Assembly (NCBI RefSeq): GCF_014805825.1
Contig: NZ_CP061941.1
Coordinates: 3,906,001 to 3,970,000, forward strand
DNA length: 64,000 nucleotides
Direction of reading: 5' to 3'
Source of the DNA: Marinomonas algicola
GTDB lineage: Bacteria > Pseudomonadota > Gammaproteobacteria > Pseudomonadales > Marinomonadaceae
Positions 17,393 through 24,946 of the stretch are shown in pieces (the stretch's first letter is position 1; each line of letters opens with the position of its first letter). Under the pieces are notes generated by a model. The model saw only the letters and a list, made by a program, of their open reading frames with translations, had not been told where the DNA came from and ran no database searches. The position numbers were made by a program, and so were the translations under genes.

Positions 17393-17465
17393 TCGAATAT
17401 AGAGGCATAATTAAGGGACAAAACCATCATTAAATTGTACTTTTCGAATATAGATGGATAAATTA
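17393..17465. promoter_or_regulatory. Candidate operators between ligAB and AraC gene
   Basis: Two near-identical direct repeats, TCGAATATAGAGGCATAATTA at 17393-17413 and a copy with two substitutions and one extra A at 17444-17465, lie 51 bp apart (about five turns). The second overlaps TTGTACTTTTC (17435-17445), an 11-mer also found upstream of the pobA regulator. AraC proteins often bind paired direct repeats. The repeats are visible; binding is inferred. Confidence 0.45.
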
Positions 17466-17470
17466 CCCTG

Positions 17471-18352
17471 ATGACAAATAATTTTCCTATTCCAACCGTA
17501 CAGTTCTACGGTGAACAAGAGCAACAAGTCACACCGGACTTACTTCATAGTGAATTGCTCATCACCAAAAGTAGAGCCCATCATTTCAAAATTCGCCCTC
17601 ACAGACATCATGGTTTAAGCCAACTATTTTATGTCCGAAAAGGGGAAGGCGAAGCGAATATCGATGGCAAAAGCATCGCCATCACAGCGCCATCAGTCAT
17701 TGTTATTTCTGAAATGTGTGTACATGATTTCCTTTGGTCTAAAGAGGTGGAAGGATACGTATTGTCCATAGCAAACCCTTTACTTGAACGAGTTGAGCGT
17801 TTACTCAAGAAAGAACAAACCACAATTAAATCAACACGCATTATTCCAATCAAAAAAAACCAACCGGCGTTGGATTCTATTTTTTCATTAATTCATCTGG
17901 AATACAGCGAATCCATTATGAGCGGACGCTCTGAATCATTAGGTTCCTTAGTGCAATTACTCGGTATTTGGTTAGAAAGAAACTCATCTCAACACACTCA
18001 TTCGAATCACATTAACAGCAAAAAAAGTGACTACCTACATCACTATAACGACCTAATTAATAAAGACTTTGTGAAGCACAAAAAAGTAGAAGACTATGCA
18101 AAGACTCTAGGCATCACGGCGCCTTATTTAAATAACCTCTGCCAACAATTTGTTCAGAAAAGTGCCTTACAGCTCATCCATGACCGAGTGCTATTGGAAG
18201 CGAAACGTTATTTAATGTACACCATTCTCAGCATTAGCGAGATCGCCTACACTCTTGGTTTTCATGACCCAGCTTATTTTACTCGATTTTTCAAACGCCT
18301 CACCAAAGAATCCCCAAAACAATTTAGAATAAACGCTGTCAATCATCAGTAA
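17471..18352 (+). CDS. AraC-family regulator, likely activator of ligAB
   Basis: Regulator of 293 residues. The N-terminal half is a cupin-type sensor (IRPHRHHGLSQLFYVRKGEG), and the C-terminal 100 residues carry the two AraC HTH motifs (SEIAYTLGFHDPAYFTRFFKR). It is a paralogue of the AraC protein at 7704 and, like it, sits divergent from an aromatic oxygenase gene. Protocatechuate or 4-hydroxybenzoate is the likely effector by position. The gene ends at a bidirectional terminator before mscS. The family is firm; target and ligand are inferred from divergence and repeats in the promoter. Confidence 0.87.
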   Translation: MTNNFPIPTVQFYGEQEQQVTPDLLHSELLITKSRAHHFKIRPHRHHGLSQLFYVRKGEGEANIDGKSIAITAPSVIVISEMCVHDFLWSKEVEGYVLSIANPLLERVERLLKKEQTTIKSTRIIPIKKNQPALDSIFSLIHLEYSESIMSGRSESLGSLVQLLGIWLERNSSQHTHSNHINSKKSDYLHHYNDLINKDFVKHKKVEDYAKTLGITAPYLNNLCQQFVQKSALQLIHDRVLLEAKRYLMYTILSISEIAYTLGFHDPAYFTRFFKRLTKESPKQFRINAVNHQ

Positions 18353-18385
18353 TGGATTTTTCTCTATTGTTTTCAAAGGCAAAAA

Positions 18386-18420
18386 AAATACCCCGATGCA
18401 TTTTATCATCGAGGTATTTC
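18386..18420. terminator. Bidirectional terminator between AraC gene and mscS
   Basis: Hairpin with arms AAATACCCCGATG and CATCGAGGTATTT (one C-A mismatch) around a short loop. A-rich sequence lies to the left and a TTTCTT tail to the right, so it can end transcription from both convergent genes. Confidence 0.75.
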
Positions 18421-18469
18421 TTATCTCTACTCGTATCAGTTAATCTGATATTGAGTTAAAAAAAGCCAA

Positions 18470-19291
18470 TCATTCTGCTTCTTTTTGAATATGTACATCC
18501 ATTTGAGGGTAAGGAATACCAACGCCTTGCTCATCAAAAGTGTATTTGATTTTTTCTAAGATATCCGCTCTAACAGCCCAATAATCTGCCGCATTAACCC
18601 AAGGACGAAGGTTAAAGTTTACCGAACTATCCGCCAGTTCAGAAACCGCAATACCACAAGCCGGGTCTTTTAGAATACGTTCATCCGCATCCACAATTTC
18701 TTGCATGATATTTTTGGCTAATTTGATATCTGCATCGTAGCTAATACCAATAACAAGATCGATACGACGCGTCTTCTCTTTAGAGAAGTTTACAATCGCA
18801 CCATTCGCAATCGCAGAGTTAGGAATAATAATAACGCGGTTATCAGGCGTTTTCATGTAAGTAGAAAACAATTCTATACGATCCACTGTCCCAGCTTGTC
18901 CAGCAGCATCAATAAAGTCACCCGCTTTAAATGGACGGAATAGAATAATCAATACACCAGAAGCAAAGTTAGACAATGAGCCTTGTAAAGCAAGACCGAC
19001 AGCCAAACCAGCCGCACCAAGAATGGCAATAAAGGAGGTTGTTTCAACACCCAGCTGACCCAATGCCATCAAAGCAATACCTGCAAACATCAAAGCATAT
19101 AAAATGCTTGATGCAAATCCCGCTACCGCTTTATCCACATTGGACTTTAACATTCTATTTTCGACAAATTTAGCGACTTTAGACGCTAACATTTTACCTA
19201 CGATAAAAATTGCAATTGCAATTGCAAGGTTCAATATCATTTCCATAATCCACGGAGCCCAACTGGCCCCTTGATCCAACATATCATTCAT
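18470..19291 (-). CDS. mscS: Small-conductance mechanosensitive channel MscS
   Basis: Inner-membrane channel of 273 residues (E. coli MscS 286) that opens under membrane tension and protects against osmotic downshock. Three N-terminal helices are visible, with the pore-lining TM3 recognised by the Gly/Ala pattern GLAVGLALQGSLSNFASG and the following FRPFKAGD. The beta domain (NSAIANGAIVNFS) and C-terminal alpha/beta domain follow. The gene is preceded by small membrane-anchored genes on the same strand, 32 bp away, and may be the last gene of that group. Confidence 0.93.
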   Translation of the reverse strand: MNDMLDQGASWAPWIMEMILNLAIAIAIFIVGKMLASKVAKFVENRMLKSNVDKAVAGFASSILYALMFAGIALMALGQLGVETTSFIAILGAAGLAVGLALQGSLSNFASGVLIILFRPFKAGDFIDAAGQAGTVDRIELFSTYMKTPDNRVIIIPNSAIANGAIVNFSKEKTRRIDLVIGISYDADIKLAKNIMQEIVDADERILKDPACGIAVSELADSSVNFNLRPWVNAADYWAVRADILEKIKYTFDEQGVGIPYPQMDVHIQKEAE

Positions 19292-19323
19292 ATTTTATTC
19301 CCAGCCATTAAATAACATCAACG

Positions 19324-19689
19324 TTATATATCAAAATCCACTTTAAATTGCCATTCATCCAATAAAGATGCCAGCGCCTTTTTCCCTTCTGATGAGAATA
19401 ATACACAAGCTTGAGAATTAACCAAGCGACTTCCTGTTACATATTGTTCATCTATGTCTTCACATTGTTGTCTTAACGTATCTAATTCAGCCGAATGAGT
19501 GATGGTTACACCAATAAAAAAATGCCAATCGGCAACGGGAAGATCGCCCGATATGGCATGTTCGAGAAGGCGTAAACAATACGTTTTATTCACGCGGTAA
19601 TAAGGAACCTGTTGTTTGTATTTCAAATAAAATAACAATAAGGCCACCAAAACCAAAAAGCAGGCCGCTATGGAAATAAGAAAGTTCAT
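19324..19689 (-). CDS. Small membrane-anchored protein of unknown function
   Basis: Protein of 121 residues that I do not recognise. Residues 3-23 form one hydrophobic helix (FLISIAACFLVLVALLLFYLKY), probably an N-terminal anchor; the remaining 95 residues are a soluble domain with a central ADWHFFIGVTI segment and two cysteines. It starts 5 bp after the DUF2489-like gene ends and is followed 32 bp later by mscS, so the three are likely an operon. Close spacing suggests it works with the DUF2489-like protein, but no function can be assigned. Confidence 0.65.
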   Translation of the reverse strand: MNFLISIAACFLVLVALLLFYLKYKQQVPYYRVNKTYCLRLLEHAISGDLPVADWHFFIGVTITHSAELDTLRQQCEDIDEQYVTGSRLVNSQACVLFSSEGKKALASLLDEWQFKVDFDI

Positions 19690-19694
19690 TGGTA

Positions 19695-20153
19695 TTAAAC
19701 CAATGGGTAATCGAGTAAGGCCTGTTTTCCTCGCTGTAGAGCGTCCAAATACTGAGCTTCACATTGTTCCATTTGTACGCGAAATTTTTTCTTTGCCGAG
19801 GAAGGAAGTTCATTCCAACTATCGTGAGTAGGTATATGCTCTGTTTCAGCATACACCTTGTAGAAAACACCAATATCTTCATTTGTTGATAGATCAAAAC
19901 TCAATTGATCCAATAGCACTTTCACCCGTATGGCGGCTTCAATCCAACCAAGCTCCTCGGTACCAACTACTTTCAATAGTACACGAATACTGTCAATACG
20001 CTCAGAGCGTCCCTCTAGGACTCTTTGCTCAGCCTCAGCTAAGGCCAGCTTTCGCTCTTGATCCTTTTTTAATAGACGAAGAATAAGCAGGGCCAACCCT
20101 GCAATCACGAGAATTCCTGTAGTTAATGCTAAAAAGAAAACACTCAAAGACAT
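19695..20153 (-). CDS. DUF2489-type membrane-anchored protein
   Basis: Protein of 152 residues resembling the DUF2489 family, whose function is unknown. One N-terminal membrane helix (residues about 5-27) is followed by a charged helix (LLKKDQERKLALAEAEQRV) and a soluble domain with the family segment EAAIRVKVLLDQL, then FYKVYAETEHIPTHDSW. The ATG at 20153 is preferred over an upstream in-frame TTG because CAGGTT precedes it and the hydrophobic helix follows at once. It precedes another small anchored protein by 5 bp. It probably faces the cytoplasm, judging from the positive residues after the helix. Confidence 0.7.
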   Translation of the reverse strand: MSLSVFFLALTTGILVIAGLALLILRLLKKDQERKLALAEAEQRVLEGRSERIDSIRVLLKVVGTEELGWIEAAIRVKVLLDQLSFDLSTNEDIGVFYKVYAETEHIPTHDSWNELPSSAKKKFRVQMEQCEAQYLDALQRGKQALLDYPLV

Positions 20154-20285
20154 AAAGCGAACCTGCAAATTAAACTAATTAATATATTAGCCTAAATTCT
20201 AACACTATGCAGACAGCCCATTACAGTAAATCCATCGCATTCCAGAAAGACACATCTATATGGAGATAAACGAGCAAATTCAAGA

Positions 20286-20396
20286 CTAAGGTTTACTCTT
20301 CATCGCTTTATAAGCGATATAAACAAACCCACCTAAAAAAGCCAACATCAAACCGACAGTCAGTACACCAGCAAGAACAACATCATCTAAAAACAT
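20286..20396 (-). CDS. 36-residue single-pass membrane protein
   Basis: A short frame with an ideal ribosome site (GAGG 8 bp before the ATG at 20396). The product starts MFLDDVVLAG, has one hydrophobic helix over residues 7-28 (VLAGVLTVGLMLAFLGGFVY) and ends in a basic tail KAMKSKP, so it should span the inner membrane with the C-terminus in the cytoplasm. It resembles DUF3149-like mini-proteins in size and layout only. The gene stands alone, with 117 bp to the start of the next gene on the left of its stop. Function unknown. Confidence 0.6.
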   Translation of the reverse strand: MFLDDVVLAGVLTVGLMLAFLGGFVYIAYKAMKSKP

Positions 20397-20547
20397 AATC
20401 ATCACCTCATTTGTTATGCGTTAAATGTAGCCTTTCCTTCAGTTCTTACCTTGATATAAGTCAATATTTATCAGTCTAGAGGAGGATCAGGGAGGCGTTT
20501 ACTGACGTGTATCAATAAACGCCTTCCTCAGTATCATTTCTAGGCCT

Positions 20548-21222
20548 TTAAAGAGGTTTTAACAAAACACGTTGCAGCCAGTTAGAAATATCACCAATCT
20601 GCTCAGGACAGACAGAGTGAGGCATATTGTATGATTTAAAGGCCACATTATAAGATTTATTCAACAGCGTTTCTCGAGCCGTTGTACCTAATTGTAGAGG
20701 AACCACTGGGTCTTCAGATCCATGGTGAATTAAAATTGAAGTGCTACCATTAACGTTTTCAGTCGCATGTGTTAATGCTTCGGCTTCTACCAAATAAGTA
20801 GACAGCGCCATAATTCCAGCTAATTTTGACTGGGTCGTTAGACCCAATTTATAAGCAATGACACCTCCTTGTGAAAAACCCGCAAGCACAATCCGCTCAC
20901 TTGCCATACCTGAAGCGATTTGCGCATCAATGATGGCTTGAACGTGAGCACAGGATTCAGCAATATTTTTACTGTCCACCTTTCGCTCAATCGTCATTTC
21001 TAAAATGTCATACCAAGCTCTCATTTCCATACCACCGTTTATCGTGACAGGGCGAATCGGAGCATGTGGAAAGATAAAGCGTACGCCTAATGCCTCTGGC
21101 AGAGACAAGCTTTTCACAATAGGTTGAAAATCATACCCATCAGAACCAAGACCATGTAACCAGATAACAGCACTGTCTATTGATGAAGATGTTTCGACGA
21201 CAACACACTCTAATTCCTGCAT
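20548..21222 (-). CDS. Alpha/beta-hydrolase carboxylesterase, EstB/phospholipase family
   Basis: Cytoplasmic esterase of 224 residues from the Abhydrolase_2 group (carboxylesterase II, acyl-protein thioesterase-like). The nucleophile is S117 in GFSQGG, the acid D171 in GSEDPVVP and the histidine H202 in NMPHSVCP. The N-terminal IWLHGLGSDGYDF gives the oxyanion-hole region. Enzymes of this group hydrolyse short acyl esters and some thioesters; the natural substrate is not evident. A hairpin (GGAGGCGTTTA with TAAACGCCTTCC, 20491-20527) downstream may end the transcript, although no clear T-run follows. It lies 76 bp downstream of dinB on the same strand. Confidence 0.9.
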   Translation of the reverse strand: MQELECVVVETSSSIDSAVIWLHGLGSDGYDFQPIVKSLSLPEALGVRFIFPHAPIRPVTINGGMEMRAWYDILEMTIERKVDSKNIAESCAHVQAIIDAQIASGMASERIVLAGFSQGGVIAYKLGLTTQSKLAGIMALSTYLVEAEALTHATENVNGSTSILIHHGSEDPVVPLQLGTTARETLLNKSYNVAFKSYNMPHSVCPEQIGDISNWLQRVLLKPL

Positions 21223-21298
21223 TTATTTGTTCCTCTTTTAAGATAGTCGGTAACTTACACATAACGGCCAATCAAAACAGCAAAAGCGGCACGTACTT

Positions 21299-22357
21299 TC
21301 ACTCGAATGGAAGTCGCAACTGCATTGAATCGTTGGATTTTAACCGATAACCCAATCCAAGTAATCGTACTGGTCTATTTTGACGAGAAATCGCTTCTTT
21401 TATTAACATAATAAAAAATGCGTACTCCTGACCTTTTTGATAGGCTTTCTCAACCGTTGTTTGTTGGAAATTATCAAACTTCACTTTCACATAAAACTTA
21501 CTCGGAGGATGAGTGAATTTTTTATCCGCCATTCGATGAGTTAATGCTTCGATCAATTTTGGAACTTGCTTTAAACAGGCATCAACGGAATCTAAATCCT
21601 TTTCATAAGTATGTTCGACAGAAAAGCTTTTTCGCACGCGATTCATTTGGACGTCTCTGTCATCCACACCAAAAGCCAGTTGTGAAAGGCGGTAAGCAAA
21701 GCGACCGAATAGTTGAATTAGACTGGCTAACTCTATTTGCTGCAGATCGCCGCAGGTTTTGACACCTAACTTATGAAGCTTTTCTTGACCAACTTTCCCA
21801 ATCCCCCAAATGCGCTTAATAGGAATATTTTTTACAAACGCATCCTGCTCCGATGGTGGGACGACAAACTGTCCATTCGGTTTATTCCAATCGCTGGCGA
21901 CTTTCGCCAAAAACTTATTCGCGGCAATGCCCGCAGAGACAGTAATGCCCGTTGTATCCATAATTTTTTGACGTATCTCTTGCGCCATTAAAGTGGCACT
22001 TCCTCGACATAACGTCACATCCGTTACATCAAGATAGGCTTCGTCAAGCGATAAGGGCTCAATAAGACGAGTGTATTCGCCAAAAATACGATGCATTTGT
22101 TGGGATACCTCTCGATACTTTTGCCTATTTCCAGGAATAATAACGATGTGAGGACACAGACGAACGGCATGAGCCGAAGACATAGCCGAGCGTACACCAT
22201 ACTCACGTGCAATATAATTCGCTGTAGCAATCACCCCTCTTGACGTCGCCGATCCGCCAATTGCTAATGGAATATCACGTAACTCAGGGTTATCTCGCAT
22301 TTCTACTGCAGCATAAAAGCAATCAGCATCTATGTGAATTATTTTCCTTTGGGACAT
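21299..22357 (-). CDS. dinB: DNA polymerase IV
   Basis: Y-family translesion polymerase of 352 residues (E. coli DinB 351). Catalytic carboxylates are visible at D10 (IIHIDADCFYAAVE) and D105-E106 (SLDEAYLDV). Palm, finger, thumb and little-finger regions follow, and the C-terminus QLRLPFE is a beta-clamp-binding motif. The start at 22357 is chosen because AAGAGA precedes it and the family N-terminus follows; the open frame runs 31 codons further upstream without a ribosome site and across the LexA box. SOS control is strongly suggested by the LexA box at 22410-22425. Confidence 0.95.
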   Translation of the reverse strand: MSQRKIIHIDADCFYAAVEMRDNPELRDIPLAIGGSATSRGVIATANYIAREYGVRSAMSSAHAVRLCPHIVIIPGNRQKYREVSQQMHRIFGEYTRLIEPLSLDEAYLDVTDVTLCRGSATLMAQEIRQKIMDTTGITVSAGIAANKFLAKVASDWNKPNGQFVVPPSEQDAFVKNIPIKRIWGIGKVGQEKLHKLGVKTCGDLQQIELASLIQLFGRFAYRLSQLAFGVDDRDVQMNRVRKSFSVEHTYEKDLDSVDACLKQVPKLIEALTHRMADKKFTHPPSKFYVKVKFDNFQQTTVEKAYQKGQEYAFFIMLIKEAISRQNRPVRLLGLGYRLKSNDSMQLRLPFE

Positions 22358-22409
22358 ATTCTCTTGGATATATAGAAACGGTAAAACAAGCACTAAAGTA
22401 CCATAAATA

Positions 22410-22425
22410 CTGTATATAAAAACAG
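22410..22425 (-). promoter_or_regulatory. LexA (SOS) box upstream of dinB
   Basis: CTGTATATAAAAACAG is a full match to the gammaproteobacterial LexA pattern CTGT-N8-ACAG. It lies 53 bp upstream of the dinB start codon, where repression would block the promoter. Confidence 0.88.
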
Positions 22426-22568
22426 TTAAACTGAATTTTTCGTCGTCCATTTAATTACTCAACGCTTAATCTTGTCGCTAAATACCCAAGATTTAAATTA
22501 TCCTTTAAGATATGTGTTCAAACGCCGTAAACTTATTATCTAAGGTAATCACATAGGAAACTTATAAA

Positions 22569-22769
22569 ATGCGTTATAAGATACCTTTAATACTAACCGT
22601 ATTAGTAAGCACTCTTTCTGGATGCAGTTATTCATATCATAAAACGTCCAGTGAAGAGGAAATTGCAAAACCGGCCAATCCGATGCAAATTACCGTAGAT
22701 GAGGACACCGTTGAAAGTGCTCAAATAAAGAAAGCCCCTAGAAAAATAATTATTTACAGAATTCATTAA
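22569..22769 (+). CDS. Small lipoprotein upstream of flgP
   Basis: Protein of 66 residues with a signal peptide and lipobox (LSTLSGC, cysteine at about residue 19), so a mature lipoprotein of about 48 residues. Position +2 is serine, which favours the outer membrane under the usual Lol rule. The rest is polar and ends basic (KKAPRKIIIYRIH). It has no recognisable domain. It lies 72 bp upstream of flgP on the same strand, so a link to the flagellar outer-membrane apparatus is possible; it is far too short to be FlgO. GGAAA lies upstream of the ATG. Confidence 0.65.
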   Translation: MRYKIPLILTVLVSTLSGCSYSYHKTSSEEEIAKPANPMQITVDEDTVESAQIKKAPRKIIIYRIH

Positions 22770-22841
22770 TTGGAACTTTTTAATAAAATGCCACAGATCA
22801 TTACACGTGGTACGATTACCAAAAGATTAGGAGACATTGCA

Positions 22842-23459
22842 ATGCGCTTTCTAAAACCTGTGTACCTTTTATGTTTTGCCAGTTTATTTCTAACGGCATG
22901 TAATGCAATTCAAAACGCAAACAAGTGCACAAGTATTGCACCTTGCAATGGTAATACTGTTAGTAATTCTCTTGCCGATAATAACAGCGATAGCCCTTTC
23001 GAGATCGTGGATGTTATTCCAAGGGAGCCTATCATCATTAATGCTACCGGCTATTCTGCACCTATAACCAATAAAAAATTTTCTAAGTCACAAGCGAAAC
23101 TGCTCTCGTTACGAGGCTCTAAACTTGACGCTTACCGTAATTTATCTGAGCGCGTATATGGCTTAAAAATTAATGGTACGTCCACTCTTAGTAATATGAT
23201 GACTCAAAATGACGAGTTAAGAACCTTTGTCGATGCTTATCTTGTTGGTGCTAAAGTCGTTTCTCAAAGAGAGCTAGATGATGGAAGTTTTGAAACCGTT
23301 GTTGAAATGGCACTACAGGAAAACTTTCGTCGATGCGCAGGCTCTCCAGAAAGCATACGAACCAACCCAGCTTGCCAAATTAGACCCTCTTATCGCAGTA
23401 CTGGAAACAACAGCACCTCCTCAAAGAACAAAACCAATAACTTTTACTCTGTAGAATAA
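22842..23459 (+). CDS. flgP: FlgP-like outer-membrane lipoprotein (LPP20 family)
   Basis: Lipoprotein of 205 residues. The ATG at 22842 is chosen because AGGAGA lies 8 bp upstream and a signal peptide with lipobox LTAC follows; an earlier in-frame start adds a leader unlike any signal. The region from about residue 75 (KLLSLRGSKLDAYRNLSERV, then DAYLVGAKVVSQRELDDG) is the LPP20/FlgP domain. In Vibrio, FlgP forms a ring around the flagellar motor at the outer membrane and is needed for motility. The flgT start shares one base with the flgP stop (TAATG), so the two are coupled. Confidence 0.82.
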   Translation: MRFLKPVYLLCFASLFLTACNAIQNANKCTSIAPCNGNTVSNSLADNNSDSPFEIVDVIPREPIIINATGYSAPITNKKFSKSQAKLLSLRGSKLDAYRNLSERVYGLKINGTSTLSNMMTQNDELRTFVDAYLVGAKVVSQRELDDGSFETVVEMALQENFRRCAGSPESIRTNPACQIRPSYRSTGNNSTSSKNKTNNFYSVE

Positions 23460-24673
23460 TGAATAAATTCATTAAACACTTAATCACCAGCGTCATAGGC
23501 TTAATGGGCTTAGCCGTTAGCTACACCTTAACTGCCGCCAGTATTGAAGCGTCTGGACAAGCGATTATTTATAATAATGACATTGAAGACGCACGTTATA
23601 GAGCGACTGAACAGGCCATCAAGCAAGCGGTTTTACAATCCAGCGCGACCTTAATGTCAAACGACTCGTTAAATAATGGTGAACTCAATTCATCCATGCA
23701 TTTGCAAGCTTCGGGATATGCCGAATCAACAGAGATATTATCAGAGACTATTTCGGATAATATTCTTCGAATTCGTATATCCACCGATGTTACAGATGAT
23801 ATGCAATGTCGTAATGGTGCGACGAACCTTTACCGCAAATCGGTTGGCATTACTGGTTTTGCCTTACAAGTACCACAGCAAGCTAATTTAGGGGCGCTTC
23901 ACAATATTACACGAGGCTTCCCTAAAAGCTTAACCGATGAAATTAATAGACAAGGCTACCTACACGCACTAGCCGCAACCAATACCATTATTTATCCAGA
24001 CCTTATTAATGCACCAACCTCAACCAATGTCGACGGATCGTTAACCGATGTAGCACGAATTGGTGAGGACTTAGGCGTACAATACGTGATAAGTGGCGTT
24101 ATTCGAGACATCGATGAATTATCCCCTCAACACCCAGATCAAGACACACCACTAAATTCTCTTTTAAAGTGGGCCAATAAAGAAACCAATGCGCGCACTA
24201 TGATGCTAGACATCTATATATATGACGGTTTTAGCGGTGCGTTACTTTTTGAAGCAGGCTATCAGGAATCAGGAGACTGGACACTTCCTCGCAACAAAAA
24301 AGTAGGCTTTGGGTCTTCTTTATTTTGGAAAACAAATTACGGTAATATTGTGCAACAAATTTTATGGCAAGCGTCTTTAGATGCTAGCGAAAAACTACGC
24401 TGCCAGCCTTTTGTTGCTAACATATTTCGTACAGAAGGAAATAAAATACACTTGAACGCTGGCTCTCTTGCAGGCATCAAGACAGGCGACAAATTTAATG
24501 TTTATCGCCGATATGAAATTTTTGATCAACTACAAAATGCCCAAACACAACTGAACAATGCCAATATCAATGTTACCATTACCCAAGTACAGCCTAATTT
24601 CGCGATTGGAGAATTAGCTGTTGATGCAAGAATTTTGAATGTACAGCAACAAGATGTTGTTATCGCTTGGTAA
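23459..24673 (+). CDS. flgT: Flagellar H-ring protein FlgT
   Basis: Exported protein of 404 residues (Vibrio FlgT 377). A signal peptide ends near residue 27 (YTLTAA). The N-terminal domain carries IEASGQAIIYNNDIEDARYRA-type sequence typical of FlgT; a central TolB-like domain includes DLGVQYVISGVIRDI and a YDGFSGALLFE segment; the C-terminal domain holds LNAGSLAGIKTGDKFNVYRR. FlgT builds the H-ring around the LP ring in sodium-driven Vibrio motors and stabilises the stator ring. It is translationally coupled to flgP. No other flagellar genes are in the window. Confidence 0.85.
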   Translation: MNKFIKHLITSVIGLMGLAVSYTLTAASIEASGQAIIYNNDIEDARYRATEQAIKQAVLQSSATLMSNDSLNNGELNSSMHLQASGYAESTEILSETISDNILRIRISTDVTDDMQCRNGATNLYRKSVGITGFALQVPQQANLGALHNITRGFPKSLTDEINRQGYLHALAATNTIIYPDLINAPTSTNVDGSLTDVARIGEDLGVQYVISGVIRDIDELSPQHPDQDTPLNSLLKWANKETNARTMMLDIYIYDGFSGALLFEAGYQESGDWTLPRNKKVGFGSSLFWKTNYGNIVQQILWQASLDASEKLRCQPFVANIFRTEGNKIHLNAGSLAGIKTGDKFNVYRRYEIFDQLQNAQTQLNNANINVTITQVQPNFAIGELAVDARILNVQQQDVVIAW

Positions 24674-24715
24674 ATCACTACAATCAACACAATACTTTTT
24701 TAACAAGGACATCAC

Positions 24716-24946
24716 ATGAACAACGAATTGCTACATCACTTAGAACAACGTATTAATCAAGCTGTTGAAGAAATTAATGCTCTTAGAGGAAAAATTTCTG
24801 ACCTAGAAATGAAAAACTACGAGCTAAGTGAAGAAAAAACTGAGTTAGAAGCTAAATTCTCTCAGCAAGAAGAGCAGCAAGCAAATTGGGAGAACTCATT
24901 AAACGGTATGCTTTCTCGCTTAAACCAGTTGGATAAGCATCAATGA
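24716..24946 (+). CDS. ZapB-like coiled-coil protein
   Basis: Protein of 76 residues that is almost entirely one heptad-patterned coiled coil (HHLEQRINQAVEEINALRGK onwards). Size and pattern match ZapB, a Z-ring-associated factor in E. coli (81 residues), and small relatives of it in other gammaproteobacteria. AAGGA lies 9 bp upstream of the start. The last bases overlap the start of the next gene as ATGA, so the two are coupled. Coiled coils look alike, so the link to cell division is tentative; a role with the neighbouring flagellar genes is also possible. Confidence 0.65.
   Translation: MNNELLHHLEQRINQAVEEINALRGKISDLEMKNYELSEEKTELEAKFSQQEEQQANWENSLNGMLSRLNQLDKHQ

Noticed and set aside
20491..20527. 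Hairpin after the esterase gene as a terminator
   Set aside because: The stem is good but neither strand has a following T-run; kept only as a remark in the gene entry.
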